NCBI RefSeq assembly: GCF_051133435.1
Contig: NZ_JBPGNY010000002.1
Location: 310,001 to 374,000 of the forward strand
From: JAAYAO01 sp051133435
Lineage (GTDB): Bacteria > Actinomycetota > Actinomycetes > Propionibacteriales > Propionibacteriaceae
DNA: 64,000 nt
Direction: 5' to 3'
Of this stretch, positions 29,205-37,855 are shown in pieces. The notes under the pieces were generated by a model that saw only the letters and a program-made list of their open reading frames with translations, made no database searches and had not been told where the DNA came from. Numbering within the stretch: position 1 is the first letter of the stretch; each line of letters starts with the position of its first letter. Both the position numbers and the translations under genes were made by a program.

Positions 29205-30236
29205 ATGGACCTCACGACGAACTACCTGGGCCTGGAACTGGCCCACCCGATCATCGCCTCGGCCGGGCCCCTGTCGCAGACCGTGGACGGCGTGCGGGCA
29301 CTGGCCGACGGTGGTGCGGCGGCGGTGGTGATGTATTCGCTGTTCGAGGAGCAGGTGCGTCACGAGGAGTTCCACGACGCGATGCTCACCGAGGAGCCGG
29401 CCGAGTCGTACGGTGAGGCGCTGAGTTATTTCCCGCAGGTGCCGACGTCCAATATCAGCCCGACCAAGACCTACCTGTCGCTGGTGGAGAAGGCCGCCGA
29501 GGCGGTGTCGGTGCCGGTGATCGGGTCGATCAACGGTTCCACGATGGGTGGCTGGACCGGGGTGGCCCGCGATCTGCAGAACGCCGGGGCGGCCGCGGTG
29601 GAGTTGAACATCTACCAGGTGCCCGGCGAGATCAGCACCGACGCCCGCTGGGTCGAGGACACCCACCGCGAGATCCTGGCCGCGGTGAAGGATGCGGTGA
29701 CCATTCCGGTGGCGGTGAAGCTGAGCCCCTATTTCTCGTCCTTCGGTGCCTTCGCGCTGACCCTGTCGCAGGCCGATGCCGACGGGCTGGTGCTGTTCAA
29801 CCGCTTCCTGCAGCCGGAGGTGGACGTGGAACGGTTGACCGTCGAACCCGGGATCGGGCTCTCGCACTCCTCCGACGGACGGCTGCCGCGCACCTGGATC
29901 GCGGCCCTGCACGGCAAACTCGGCACGACCTCGCTGTGTGCCTCCGGTGGGGTGGAGACCTGGGAGGACGTGGCCCGCTACATCCTGGCCGGCGCCGACG
30001 TGGTCGGTACCACCTCGGCCCTGGTGCGGCACGGGGCCGGGCACACCCGGATGCTGCTGGACGGGTTCCGCGATTGGCTGGAACGTCGCCAGTTCACCTC
30101 TCTGGATCAGGCGCGGGGCATGCTTGCCGTCCCGGCCGATGCCGATGCCTCGGCCTACGAACGGGCCGGGTACGTCGCTGCTTTGGAGCAGGCGAAGCAG
30201 ACCTACGGCCCGCTGGCCCGGGAAACCTGGCTCTGA
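29205..30236 (+). CDS. Dihydroorotate dehydrogenase-like FMN protein
   Basis: A 343-residue TIM-barrel flavoprotein of the DHODH-like/PreA group. It starts MDLTTNYLGLELAHPIIASA; VAVKLSPYFSSFGAFA and the phosphate-binding end TTSLCASGGVETWEDVARYI fit FMN binding. It starts 1 bp after nifJ with GAAGGGATT upstream. True PyrD normally lies with pyrimidine genes; here the operon partners are PFOR and a GltD-like protein. That pair plus a DHODH fold recalls dihydropyrimidine dehydrogenase PreA/PreT, so it may be an electron-transfer module for PFOR rather than a pyrimidine enzyme. That role is inference. Confidence 0.85.
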   Translation: MDLTTNYLGLELAHPIIASAGPLSQTVDGVRALADGGAAAVVMYSLFEEQVRHEEFHDAMLTEEPAESYGEALSYFPQVPTSNISPTKTYLSLVEKAAEAVSVPVIGSINGSTMGGWTGVARDLQNAGAAAVELNIYQVPGEISTDARWVEDTHREILAAVKDAVTIPVAVKLSPYFSSFGAFALTLSQADADGLVLFNRFLQPEVDVERLTVEPGIGLSHSSDGRLPRTWIAALHGKLGTTSLCASGGVETWEDVARYILAGADVVGTTSALVRHGAGHTRMLLDGFRDWLERRQFTSLDQARGMLAVPADADASAYERAGYVAALEQAKQTYGPLARETWL

Positions 30237-30268
30237 GCCCGGTTGCGCGGTCTGTTTGACTGGCCGGT

Positions 30269-31072
30269 ATGCAGTTTCCGCATCCGGTCACCGGGCAGCC
30301 CTTCGACTCCCCCGCACCGCCGGGTACCGGTTGGCCGGGTGACCCGGCCGATGCCGGAACTCCGCGCGCGGCGTCGGCGGGTGGGGTGCGCCGGTTCGCG
30401 GCCCGGTCGAAGTCCTTGCCCGAAGTGGACGAGTACGTCAGTGTCTGCCGAGCCTGTCCGCGGCTGGTGCGGTGGCGGGAGAAGGTGGCGGTCGAGAAGC
30501 GGAGGCAATTCGCCGAGCAGCCGTACTGGGGTCGTGCGGTGCCCAGCCGCGGGGTGGCCGATCCGCGGATTCTGGTGATCGGGCTGGCCCCGGCGGCCCA
30601 TGGTGGTAATCGCACCGGGTTGATGTTCTCCGGGGACAACTCCGGCACCTGGATCATCGGCGCCCTGCACCGGGCCGGCTATGCCGACCACCCCGATGCG
30701 CTGGTCGCCGAACTGAGCGAGGTACGGATCGTCGCCCCGGTGCACTGCGCCCCACCGGACAACAAGCCCACCCCCGCAGAACTCGCCACCTGCGGCACCT
30801 GGCTGGATCGCGAACTGGTGCTGGCCGACCGTGCGGAGTCGGCGCTGGCCCTGGGCACGATCGCCTGGCAGGCCGCACACGCCGCGGCCGTCCGGATCGG
30901 TTGGCAGGTACCCCGTCCCCGCGCCAAGTTCGGCCACGGCGCCGAAACCGCCTTCACCCGGCCCGACGGCTCGGTGCTGCGGCTGGTCGGCAGCTACCAC
31001 GTGTCGCAGCAGAACACCTTCACCGGCCGGCTCACCGAGCAGATGCTGGACGAGGTGATCGCCCGGCTCTGA
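30269..31072 (+). CDS. Family 5 uracil-DNA glycosylase (UdgB type)
   Basis: A 267-residue DNA repair enzyme. GLAPAAHGGNRTGLMFSGDN is the water-activating and uracil-binding region typical of family 5 UDGs; VGSYHVSQQNTFTGRL is the C-terminal DNA-intercalation motif. Cysteines at CRACPRLVRWRE and CAPP, CGTW are placed to hold the [4Fe-4S] cluster found in this family. It removes uracil and related deaminated bases in high-G+C genomes prone to cytosine deamination. It follows the PFOR operon by 32 bp, and whether it is cotranscribed is not clear. Confidence 0.92.
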   Translation: MQFPHPVTGQPFDSPAPPGTGWPGDPADAGTPRAASAGGVRRFAARSKSLPEVDEYVSVCRACPRLVRWREKVAVEKRRQFAEQPYWGRAVPSRGVADPRILVIGLAPAAHGGNRTGLMFSGDNSGTWIIGALHRAGYADHPDALVAELSEVRIVAPVHCAPPDNKPTPAELATCGTWLDRELVLADRAESALALGTIAWQAAHAAAVRIGWQVPRPRAKFGHGAETAFTRPDGSVLRLVGSYHVSQQNTFTGRLTEQMLDEVIARL

Positions 31073-31082
31073 GCCGGACCGA

Positions 31083-31190
31083 GTATTGACCGATGTTGTG
31101 CCCATCCTGCGGGCCTCCCCAGTGGCCGACGTGGCGTCGGCACAGGAAACGACTTCGCGCTGGTTGGGTGGCGTTGGGGGCGCGATCGGC
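31083..31190 (+). pseudogene. Decayed copy of the 34750-34930 segment (lipoprotein gene 5' end)
   Basis: ATTGACCGATGTTGTGCCC here resembles ATTGACCGGCGTCGTGCCC at 34752 (16 of 19). From 31122 about 54 bp align without gaps to 34865-34918 (my manual count is about 41 identities), including the promoter hexamer, start codon and signal-peptide codons of the lipoprotein at 34886. The copy here has AGG instead of ATG and no open frame. It reads as a relic duplication with an internal deletion. No other gene is visible in 31073-31192. Confidence 0.5.
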
Positions 31191-31192
31191 GC

Positions 31193-31786
31193 TCACGCCG
31201 GGCGGACGATGAATCCTTCGCCCTCGCCGGTCAGGGAGTACACCCGCACGTGGGGCGTCGCCACGGTGAGCCGGCCCCGGGTTTCGACTGCGCACACGAC
31301 CCGCTCACCGACGAGCTCGCGCAGCAGCGCCGGGGCGCCATGCGGGCGGATTTCATCGACTCCGCCGGGAGCCGCGCAGCTCACGCCGAGGGGGAACTCC
31401 ACGACATCGCGCTCCAGGACGAGCGTCGGCACCGAATCGCTGCTGACCCCCAGCACCTGCTGCCCCAGCAGCCCGGAATACCGCTGATCGACCGGCGGGG
31501 CCTCGCTGCGCACCTGGGCCAGCACCTCGTCGAGCCACTCCTTCGCGCTGAGCCCGGCCGCCTCGTAGTCATAGCCGTTGCCGAGCGCCGCCAACACCTC
31601 GTCGATGTCGTCGGAGTGTTCGGCCTCGAGCCGCTCCACCTCCTGCGGCAGCCGGGCGCAGAACACCGGGCTCGAGGTGAACTGCGAGATGACCTCATGG
31701 GGTGTGCCGAAGACATCCTCGTAGTCCTGGTTGAAGCCCCCGCCGACGAGTTGGGCGAGCTCGGGGAACGCTGAGGTGAGTTGCAC
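31193..31786 (-). CDS. CdiI_2-like immunity-domain protein
   Basis: 197 residues from GTG 31786, which has GAGGG upstream; longer open sequence to 31993 overlaps the divergent promoter region and is not used. The N-terminal ~100 residues (FPELAQLVGGGFNQDYEDVF, then GTPHEVISQF and SAKEWLDEVL) resemble the CdiI_2 family of contact-dependent inhibition immunity proteins. The C-terminal ~95 residues are not recognised. No CdiA-like toxin, Rhs/WXG toxin or secretion gene is near, so this would be an orphan immunity protein or a protein that only shares the fold. Confidence in the family is moderate. Confidence 0.55.
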   Translation of the reverse strand: MQLTSAFPELAQLVGGGFNQDYEDVFGTPHEVISQFTSSPVFCARLPQEVERLEAEHSDDIDEVLAALGNGYDYEAAGLSAKEWLDEVLAQVRSEAPPVDQRYSGLLGQQVLGVSSDSVPTLVLERDVVEFPLGVSCAAPGGVDEIRPHGAPALLRELVGERVVCAVETRGRLTVATPHVRVYSLTGEGEGFIVRPA

Positions 31787-31946
31787 CTGCCCTCTTTCTG
31801 ATGGTGACGGGTGGGAGGATCCGGTGACCACGCGGCATTGTCGTGCCGCCACAGCGTACTCCGAGGTGCTCCCGAACAGCGGAAGTCGATCCCCCGGGCC
31901 GCGGGTACCTCGTCCACAGTTGACCAAACCGGTACCGGAGGAACTG

Positions 31947-33125
31947 ATGACGAACAACCTCGAAAAGGCTTTCGACGGCCTGCTGGACAGCATCCGTCGG
32001 GCGACGGGCGAAATGCGCGGCCATGAGTACTACGAAGATGAGCAGAACCGGGCCCGAGGCCACATGTTCCTCACCTCCATGCTCATTGCCCGGCTCGAGG
32101 AACACGTCATCTTCGATCCCGCATTCCCCTATTTCCGGGTGCTCGATCACCGAGTTCGGGAGGGCGGGGACAACCCCGATCAGCGCTATCTGATCAGCCA
32201 ATTGCTGCCCGGGGTGGCCTACAAGGTCTGGGGGCGTCTCGGGGACGCGCATCGGCTCGAATTCCAGGTGTATGCCGGCGACCCCTATCTGAACGGTCGG
32301 ATGGCGTCCTACCTCAGCTTCGAGGACCTGGAAGTCAACCCCGACGGCACCTTCGAGGTCTTTGTTGACGATGGACCCGCCAGGGCCAACTGGCTGCAGA
32401 ACCCCACCGACTCGACCAAGATTCTCGTGCGGCAGGTCTACAGCGACTGGGACACCATGCGGGATCCGGGCGAAGTGCACATCGACCGGGTCGGGGCTGC
32501 CGGCGAGCTGAAACCCGAGGTGAGCGCGGACGAACTGGCGGAGCGTTTGAATGCGGCCGCCCAGGACTTGCTCGTCCAGGCTCGGGCGTGGCCGGCCAGT
32601 ACCCTGCAGAGCTCCCAGCGGCGAGCGCCGAATGAGATGGGTGTGCCGATGGATCCCGGGTCGTTGGGTGGAGTGCCCGGACGATGGATGTGCCGGGCGA
32701 ACTTCGACCTTCGCGATGACGAGTGTCTGGTGGTCACGCTCGGCGCGGCGGATGCCCACTACTTCGGCATCCAACTGTCCGACAACTGGTTCTCCTCACT
32801 CGAGTACGCCAACCGCCAGAGCAGCCTCACCTCCGATCAAGCGGTCGCCGATCAGGACGGCCTGTACCGCTTCGTCATCTGCGCCGAGGACCCGGGGCAT
32901 CCGAACTGGCTCGACACGTGCGGACTGCGCACCGGTGACATCCTGCTGCGCTGGGACGGAACATCGGGGCCCCTTCCGGACGACCATTCGCCGCGGATGG
33001 TCAAGACCACGCTCGGTGAACTCGCCGAGGAGTTGCCGGCCGACAGCCCCACGGTGAGCGATGAGGAACGCGCCGCCCAGATCGCTCGACGCCGGGCGCA
33101 TGTACAACGTCGATACGGCTGCTGA
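31947..33125 (+). CDS. DUF1214-domain-like protein
   Basis: 392 residues; the ATG at 31947 follows a strong GGAGGA site. There is no signal peptide or membrane helix. The C-terminal half contains YFGIQLSDNWFSSLEYANRQ, SSLTSDQAVADQDG and GDILLRWDG, in the style of actinobacterial DUF1214 proteins, several of which lie in lipid or steroid loci. The N-terminal half (RLEEHVIFDPAFPYFRVLDH) has no recognised domain. Its molecular function is unknown. It precedes the binding lipoprotein gene by 22 bp, suggesting a two-gene operon. Confidence 0.65.
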   Translation: MTNNLEKAFDGLLDSIRRATGEMRGHEYYEDEQNRARGHMFLTSMLIARLEEHVIFDPAFPYFRVLDHRVREGGDNPDQRYLISQLLPGVAYKVWGRLGDAHRLEFQVYAGDPYLNGRMASYLSFEDLEVNPDGTFEVFVDDGPARANWLQNPTDSTKILVRQVYSDWDTMRDPGEVHIDRVGAAGELKPEVSADELAERLNAAAQDLLVQARAWPASTLQSSQRRAPNEMGVPMDPGSLGGVPGRWMCRANFDLRDDECLVVTLGAADAHYFGIQLSDNWFSSLEYANRQSSLTSDQAVADQDGLYRFVICAEDPGHPNWLDTCGLRTGDILLRWDGTSGPLPDDHSPRMVKTTLGELAEELPADSPTVSDEERAAQIARRRAHVQRRYGC

Positions 33126-33147
33126 TCAGCGGATACCCGGAGGCACC

Positions 33148-34749
33148 ATGAAACATCGTTTGGCCAAGCTCATTTCGCTCACCGCTGTCGCCGCATTGGC
33201 CCTGTCGGCCTGCGGGGTATCGCGTGAAGACCGGGATGAGCCGACGGAGAATCCGGACAAGAACGCGGTCTTGGCTCCCGGCGTCTTCCGACAGCAGGAC
33301 CCGGGCGAGCCCGTCAGCGGCGGCACGTTGACGTTGGCCGACTTCGCGGAGAGTCGCACGACCGACCCGAGCAAGACCTTCGCGTCGGCTTTTGCCGGTG
33401 CCTCGACATTGGTCGCGCTCTATGACCAACTGATTCGGTACGTGCCCGAGACCGGCGAGTTCGAACCGCGGCTGGCCGAATCGGCCGAGCCGAACGAGGA
33501 CTTCACCGAGTGGACGGTTTCACTGCGTCCCGGTGTCACCTTCTCCGACGGAACCCCGCTCAATGCCGACGCCGTTGTCGGATCGGTCAACTACTACGTG
33601 GAGCAGCGCGGTTCGGACATGAGTGTCATCGGCCCGCGTTGGAAGGGCGTTCGCAAGGTGGATGACCTGACCGTGGTGTTCGAACTCACCGAGGGGATGG
33701 CCGGTTTCCGGAACATCCTGGGTCGGGCGATGGGTTTCATCGTGGCACCGGCGGCCATCGCCGGCCCCGAGTTCAAGCCCATCGGAGCCGGTGCCTTCAC
33801 CTTCGAGTCGTACAAACCACAAGAAGAGCTCGTGCTCAAAGCGAACCCCGACTTCTGGGACGGCAAACCCCACCTCGACACGTTGCGGTTCGTTTGGCTC
33901 GGCCCCGACCAAACGAAACTGGATGCCTTGGAGGCCGATTCGGTCGATGCGATGGTGATTCGCTCCCCCGAACTGATCGCCAAGCTCCGGGAACAAGACC
34001 ACTACGGCGCCGTCTCCTTGGCGAACCTCGGCAGCGTGATCTACGTCAACCACGCCGAAGGGAATCCCGGTAACGACCGTCGGGTGCGCGAAGCCTTCTT
34101 TCTCGCGGTGGACCCACAGGCCATTTTCGACCGTCTGTACGACGGCTACGGGCTTGCGGGCAAAACGATCTTCACCTCCGCTTCCCACTGGCACAACCCG
34201 GACATCGACACCGACCTCGACACCGAGCGGGCCAAGGAACTTGTTGAGGAAGCCAAGGCAGATGGCTGGGACGGGACGATCACCTACACCTCGCTGGGTG
34301 ACCCGAACGGTCGCGAACAGGCACTCATCGTGAAAGCTCAGTTGGAGGCGGTGGGGTTCCACGTCGAACTCGAGAGCCCACGCACCGTGGCTGACCTCAC
34401 CCAGCGGGTTCTGGTGGACCGCAAGTTCCAGTTCGCCGCCATCGGGCAGGGAATCAGTGACGATGACCCCTATCTGGGGGTGTCCCAGCAGTTCCATTCG
34501 GAATCTCGGGTGAACGCCATGGGCTACGCCAACCCGGAGATGGACAAGCTGGTCGAGGAACTCGCGATCCTCGAAGGTGACGCGCGACGCGATGCGCTGC
34601 ACAAGGTCGAAGCCCTCTACCGCGAGGACGTGATCGGTATCGCACTGGGTGGCAACCCGGCCTTCGCCACCTGGCAGGAGGATGTCCACGACATCGTGCA
34701 GGTCAACGAACAGATGCTCGACTTCTCCAAAGCCTGGAAGGCGAACTGA
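33148..34749 (+). CDS. Orphan family 5 ABC substrate-binding lipoprotein
   Basis: 533 residues from ATG 33148, preceded by CGGAGGCACC. The Sec signal KLISLTAVAALALSACG ends in the lipobox LSAC. The mature part has family 5 features: GGTLTLADFAESRTTDPSKT, LRPGVTFSDGTPLNADAVVG and GREQALIVKAQLEAVGFHVE. No permease or ATPase gene is nearby, so it must share transporter subunits made elsewhere or act as a scavenging or sensing lipoprotein. It is only loosely similar to the binding protein at 12895. The upstream DUF1214-like gene is probably cotranscribed. Confidence 0.87.
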   Translation: MKHRLAKLISLTAVAALALSACGVSREDRDEPTENPDKNAVLAPGVFRQQDPGEPVSGGTLTLADFAESRTTDPSKTFASAFAGASTLVALYDQLIRYVPETGEFEPRLAESAEPNEDFTEWTVSLRPGVTFSDGTPLNADAVVGSVNYYVEQRGSDMSVIGPRWKGVRKVDDLTVVFELTEGMAGFRNILGRAMGFIVAPAAIAGPEFKPIGAGAFTFESYKPQEELVLKANPDFWDGKPHLDTLRFVWLGPDQTKLDALEADSVDAMVIRSPELIAKLREQDHYGAVSLANLGSVIYVNHAEGNPGNDRRVREAFFLAVDPQAIFDRLYDGYGLAGKTIFTSASHWHNPDIDTDLDTERAKELVEEAKADGWDGTITYTSLGDPNGREQALIVKAQLEAVGFHVELESPRTVADLTQRVLVDRKFQFAAIGQGISDDDPYLGVSQQFHSESRVNAMGYANPEMDKLVEELAILEGDARRDALHKVEALYREDVIGIALGGNPAFATWQEDVHDIVQVNEQMLDFSKAWKAN

Positions 34750-34800
34750 CGATTGACCGGCGTCGTGCCCCGGGGGCGCCCGATCCGACGCAGGTCACAT

Positions 34801-34827
34801 GGGGTTGAGTTCTTTGGTCTTGACCCC
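34801..34827 (+). terminator. Hairpin after the orphan binding-protein gene
   Basis: GGGGTTGAG and CTTGACCCC pair at 7 of 9 positions around a 9-nt loop, about 50 bp after the stop at 34749. This may end transcription before the next lipoprotein gene. It has no U-tract. Confidence 0.3.
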
Positions 34828-34873
34828 CGCCATTGAGCGCATTCGGGCCTCCCGGTGGGCGCGGTGACCGACC

Positions 34874-34879
34874 TAGCAT
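34874..34879 (+). promoter_or_regulatory. Putative -10 (TAGCAT), leaderless
   Basis: TAGCAT ends 6 nt before the ATG at 34886; no Shine-Dalgarno sequence is present. Confidence 0.4.
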
Positions 34880-34885
34880 CGGCGC

Positions 34886-35671
34886 ATGACACGACCGCAT
34901 GCTGGTTTGGTGGCGCTGGTGGTGGTGCTGATTCTGCCGCTGACCGCCTGCTTCGCCTTCGACTCCGGCCCGACAGCGGGAGCACCCGCCAATGCCGGCG
35001 AGATCGAGCCGAATGTGGTGAAGGGCCGGGTGACCAACGCCCGTGGCGAACCGCTGCCCGGGGTTCAGGTCGGAGCCGACAACACCCTCCACCACGGTAG
35101 TTACCTGTTCGGGGTCACCGATGAGAACGGCTACTACCGGATCGACCTGTCCGCGGAGCCGAACCTGACCTGGCGCATGTTCGGCACGATCGAGGTCGAC
35201 TACGAGGGTCACCGCTACACACAGGACCTCCACGTCGACAAAACCGCCTTCGCCGGCAGCACCGGGGCAATCCGGGATATGGAGTGGCGAATCGAAGGTC
35301 CCCGCCCCGAATCGGAGGACGCCTTTTATGGCGGCAAGGTCTACATCTACGAGGGATACCGGGAATCCGACTACGACCAGGGCAACGAGCATCCGGGTAT
35401 CGAGGATATGGAGCTGGTCGAAGTGACCTTCGAGCCCACCGCGCCGTTGATCGACGGCTCCCAGGGCGAAACGATCGTGCGCAGCGACGGTGGCGAGACC
35501 AATGGCATCCCGATCGGCAAGTACCGGGTGAGTGCCCGTTACCACTCCCCCCACGGTGATCAGGTCGAGTTGGTGATCCGCGAACGCGACACCGGCGAGT
35601 ACACCTCAGCGGTGGAGGTGGTCTTCAACACCGAACATCTGTTGGAACTGGAGGTACTGCACCCCGGGTGA
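34886..35671 (+). CDS. Lipoprotein with carboxypeptidase-regulatory-like fold
   Basis: 261 residues. The signal GLVALVVVLILPLTACFAF has lipobox LTAC. Residues ~45-110 (VVKGRVTNARGEPLPGVQVG, then TDENGYYRIDLS) form a carboxypeptidase regulatory-like/transthyretin-like beta-sandwich, a common extracellular module. The remainder, rich in Glu and Tyr (SDYDQGNEHPGIEDMELVEV), is not recognised. It is a surface-anchored protein of unknown role. A degenerate relic of its 5' end lies at 31083-31190. Confidence 0.8.
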   Translation: MTRPHAGLVALVVVLILPLTACFAFDSGPTAGAPANAGEIEPNVVKGRVTNARGEPLPGVQVGADNTLHHGSYLFGVTDENGYYRIDLSAEPNLTWRMFGTIEVDYEGHRYTQDLHVDKTAFAGSTGAIRDMEWRIEGPRPESEDAFYGGKVYIYEGYRESDYDQGNEHPGIEDMELVEVTFEPTAPLIDGSQGETIVRSDGGETNGIPIGKYRVSARYHSPHGDQVELVIRERDTGEYTSAVEVVFNTEHLLELEVLHPG

Positions 35672-35696
35672 GTGCCCTTCATAATGGGTGCCGTCC

Positions 35697-35771
35697 CAAA
35701 ACGCACCCCACAGCCGGTCATCCGGTGCGAATGAGCCGGATCGGGTCGTTTCGGGTGCGTTTTCATCCATC
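35697..35771. repeat. Dispersed quasi-palindromic repeat, copy 2
   Basis: The right end TGCGTTTTCATCCATC is the exact reverse complement of the left terminus of copy 1 (22894-22909). The left end keeps AAAACGCACCCC. Internal blocks TCCGGTGCG and ATCGGG also recur. Copy 2 lies 25 bp after the lipoprotein stop and just before the unknown gene at 35821, whose reading frame runs open through it. Confidence 0.7.
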
Positions 35772-35820
35772 GGGGGTCGGTATCGGGTACTGGCAGCGCG
35801 GGCGTGGGCACCGATTCACG

Positions 35821-36927
35821 GTGCACACCACCTTCGGGCTGCCGTTCTTCGCCCAACCGAACATGCGCGACCACCGCACCCGCACCCGGGTGGCGGGCGA
35901 ACGCGAGGTCTACGCCTTCGAATACCTGCCCGAACTGCTCTACCCGAACGACGCCTGTACCCGGTTGGCCGAGTCGAGCATGCGCGCCACCCACCTGACC
36001 GGCCTGGCCACCCGGCTGTCGCGGGGCCTGACCAGGTTCTTGGTCACCGACGACTACTTCTCCGTGCTGCCCCGGCTGCTGAACCTGCCCCGGGCCGATG
36101 TGCAACTGCCCGCCGACCGCGACCCCTACGACGGCCGGGTCTGGGCTGCCCACGGCGATGCCGCACTGATCGAATCGGCCCTGGTCGGCCCGGTGTGGGA
36201 ACTCCTCGACAACCGCGGCCCCGGCCCGGCGATGAACCTGCTCACCGACGGCCGGTGGTTGCTCTGGTTTCCCCACGACGGGGCCGGACGGCGCCGGGGC
36301 GCCAACGCCGATCTGCTCGCCGCGGTCGCCGACCTGCTCGAGGCCGAGTTGCAACAGGGCCTGCTCGACCCCTGGACGATCGATCCGGCCGAGTACCTGG
36401 GCAGTTGGCAGGGCACCGACTTCCAGCGGATCGCCGCACTGCCCTCGGTGCTGTTCTACCTGTGGAGCATCCGCTCGCTGGATTACCTCGGCGAGATGAT
36501 CACCGGACACCACGCCGGGGTCGATTTCATCGCGGTGGCCGGCGCCCGTCCGGTGGTGTTGGTCGAGCTCGCCCACCGGGTGCCCGACCATGTCCGGGTG
36601 CTGCGGTCACGGTTGCGGGCCGGCGGCGGCATCGACACCGAATGGCACGAGTTCAACCGCGATTACCTGATCACCGCCGGCCATGAGCGCATCGGCCATG
36701 CCGTGGCCACCCCGAGGCTGATCCAGTTTCTGCACGATCAGGGCATCGACCGGATCGACGTGAAGGGCCCCTGGGTGAGCACCCTGGCCGACCGCTTCGA
36801 ACCGGCCGACATTCGGCGCACCGTCGAGCGGCTCGCCAAGATCGTGGACTATCTGCCGAGTTTCCCGGTCGGCGACCTCGCGATCGACCTCAGCCGGCGG
36901 ACGGGCCGATCGGCGCATCACCGATGA
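35821..36927 (+). CDS. Protein of unknown function
   Basis: 368 residues from GTG 35821; the start is uncertain. The frame is open back to 35668, but that part crosses the dispersed repeat, and no start has a good ribosome binding site (ATG 35863 is another candidate). The N-terminal portion (VAGEREVYAFEYLPELLYPN) loosely resembles actinobacterial proteins with a G-R-x-V-x-AFDY pattern. LSVLFYLWSIRSLDYLGEMI-like hydrophobic sequence occurs mid-protein without a clear membrane helix. I do not recognise a family. Its end overlaps the convergent TauD-like gene by 38 bp. Confidence 0.6.
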   Translation: MHTTFGLPFFAQPNMRDHRTRTRVAGEREVYAFEYLPELLYPNDACTRLAESSMRATHLTGLATRLSRGLTRFLVTDDYFSVLPRLLNLPRADVQLPADRDPYDGRVWAAHGDAALIESALVGPVWELLDNRGPGPAMNLLTDGRWLLWFPHDGAGRRRGANADLLAAVADLLEAELQQGLLDPWTIDPAEYLGSWQGTDFQRIAALPSVLFYLWSIRSLDYLGEMITGHHAGVDFIAVAGARPVVLVELAHRVPDHVRVLRSRLRAGGGIDTEWHEFNRDYLITAGHERIGHAVATPRLIQFLHDQGIDRIDVKGPWVSTLADRFEPADIRRTVERLAKIVDYLPSFPVGDLAIDLSRRTGRSAHHR

Positions 36928-37855
36928 CCGAGATGCGCTCCATCACCCGCCGCTGCGGGGCGTAATCGCTGACCGCGTAGTGCTGACAGGTGCGGTTGTC
37001 CCACATCGCGATGGTGTTCTTCTGCCAACGCAGCCGCACCTGGAACTCGGGCCGCTGCACCTGCCGGTAGAGCTTCATCAGCAGTTCGTTCGACTCGTCC
37101 TGCGACATCCCGAGGATGCGCTGGGTGAAGTTGATGTTGACGAACAGCACCTTGCGTCCGGTTTCGGGAATGACCCGCACCACCGGGTGGGTGACCGGCG
37201 GGAAGGCCTCCCGCAACCGGGCGAGCTCGGCATCGTCCAGACCCCGGCCGAAGGACTTGACCCAATCGTGCTCGGCCTCGAGGTACTCGATCTGGTTCTT
37301 GATGTCGTCGGGTAGCAGGTCGTAGGCCGCAGCGGTGTCGGACCAGAGGGTGTCACCACCGACCGGGGGCACCTCGACCGCGCGCAGCACCGCCAGCAGG
37401 GACGGGGTGGCGCGCCAGGTGACGTCGTTGTGCCACTGGTTCTCCACGCCCTTGACCACGCTGTCCTTGGCCAGGGTGGCGACGTCGACATCGGTCTGGC
37501 CGCCGTAGGTGTGTTGGAAGAAGGGGTGGTGTTCCAGGTCGCCCCACCGGCTGGCGAAGGCGCGATGATCGGCCCGGTCGATGTCCTGGTCGCGGAAGAA
37601 CAGCACCTTCCACTCCAGCAGGGCCCGGTGCAGGTCACCCATCACATCGTCGGGCAGGTCGCCGCCCAGCCGGACGCCCCGAATCTCGGCGCCGATCGTG
37701 GGGGTATGGGGATGCACCTCGAACAGCTCATAGGGACGGTCGGGGAATCCGGCCGGGGTGCGGTCGGCGATCAGCGGGCCGTAGGAGGCCAGCGGATCTG
37801 CCGGATGCGGGGCAACCCGAGCTTCGAAGCGAGGAGGCTGTGCGGTATCGGTCAT
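36890..37855 (-). CDS. TauD/TfdA family Fe(II)/2-oxoglutarate dioxygenase
   Basis: 321 residues. The facial triad is visible: HND in VENQWHNDVTWRATPSLL supplies His and Asp, and the distal His is in NRTCQHYAVSDY; the 2-oxoglutarate-binding Arg is in QRRVMERISV. LFFRDQDIDRADHRAFASRW is the conserved N-terminal region. It couples 2-oxoglutarate decarboxylation to hydroxylation of an organic acid, sulfonate or similar compound; the substrate is not evident. It overlaps the TetR stop by one base (TGATG), so regulator and enzyme form an operon, probably inducible by the substrate or a product. Confidence 0.92.
   Translation of the reverse strand: MTDTAQPPRFEARVAPHPADPLASYGPLIADRTPAGFPDRPYELFEVHPHTPTIGAEIRGVRLGGDLPDDVMGDLHRALLEWKVLFFRDQDIDRADHRAFASRWGDLEHHPFFQHTYGGQTDVDVATLAKDSVVKGVENQWHNDVTWRATPSLLAVLRAVEVPPVGGDTLWSDTAAAYDLLPDDIKNQIEYLEAEHDWVKSFGRGLDDAELARLREAFPPVTHPVVRVIPETGRKVLFVNINFTQRILGMSQDESNELLMKLYRQVQRPEFQVRLRWQKNTIAMWDNRTCQHYAVSDYAPQRRVMERISVIGDAPIGPSAG

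Noticed and set aside
29205..30236. Canonical pyrimidine dihydroorotate dehydrogenase (pyrD)
   Set aside because: No pyrimidine gene is adjacent and the gene is coupled to PFOR; kept as DHODH-like.
31193..33125. A contact-dependent inhibition (CDI) locus
   Set aside because: Only an immunity-like protein is present; no CdiA/CdiB, Rhs or WXG toxin gene is found nearby.
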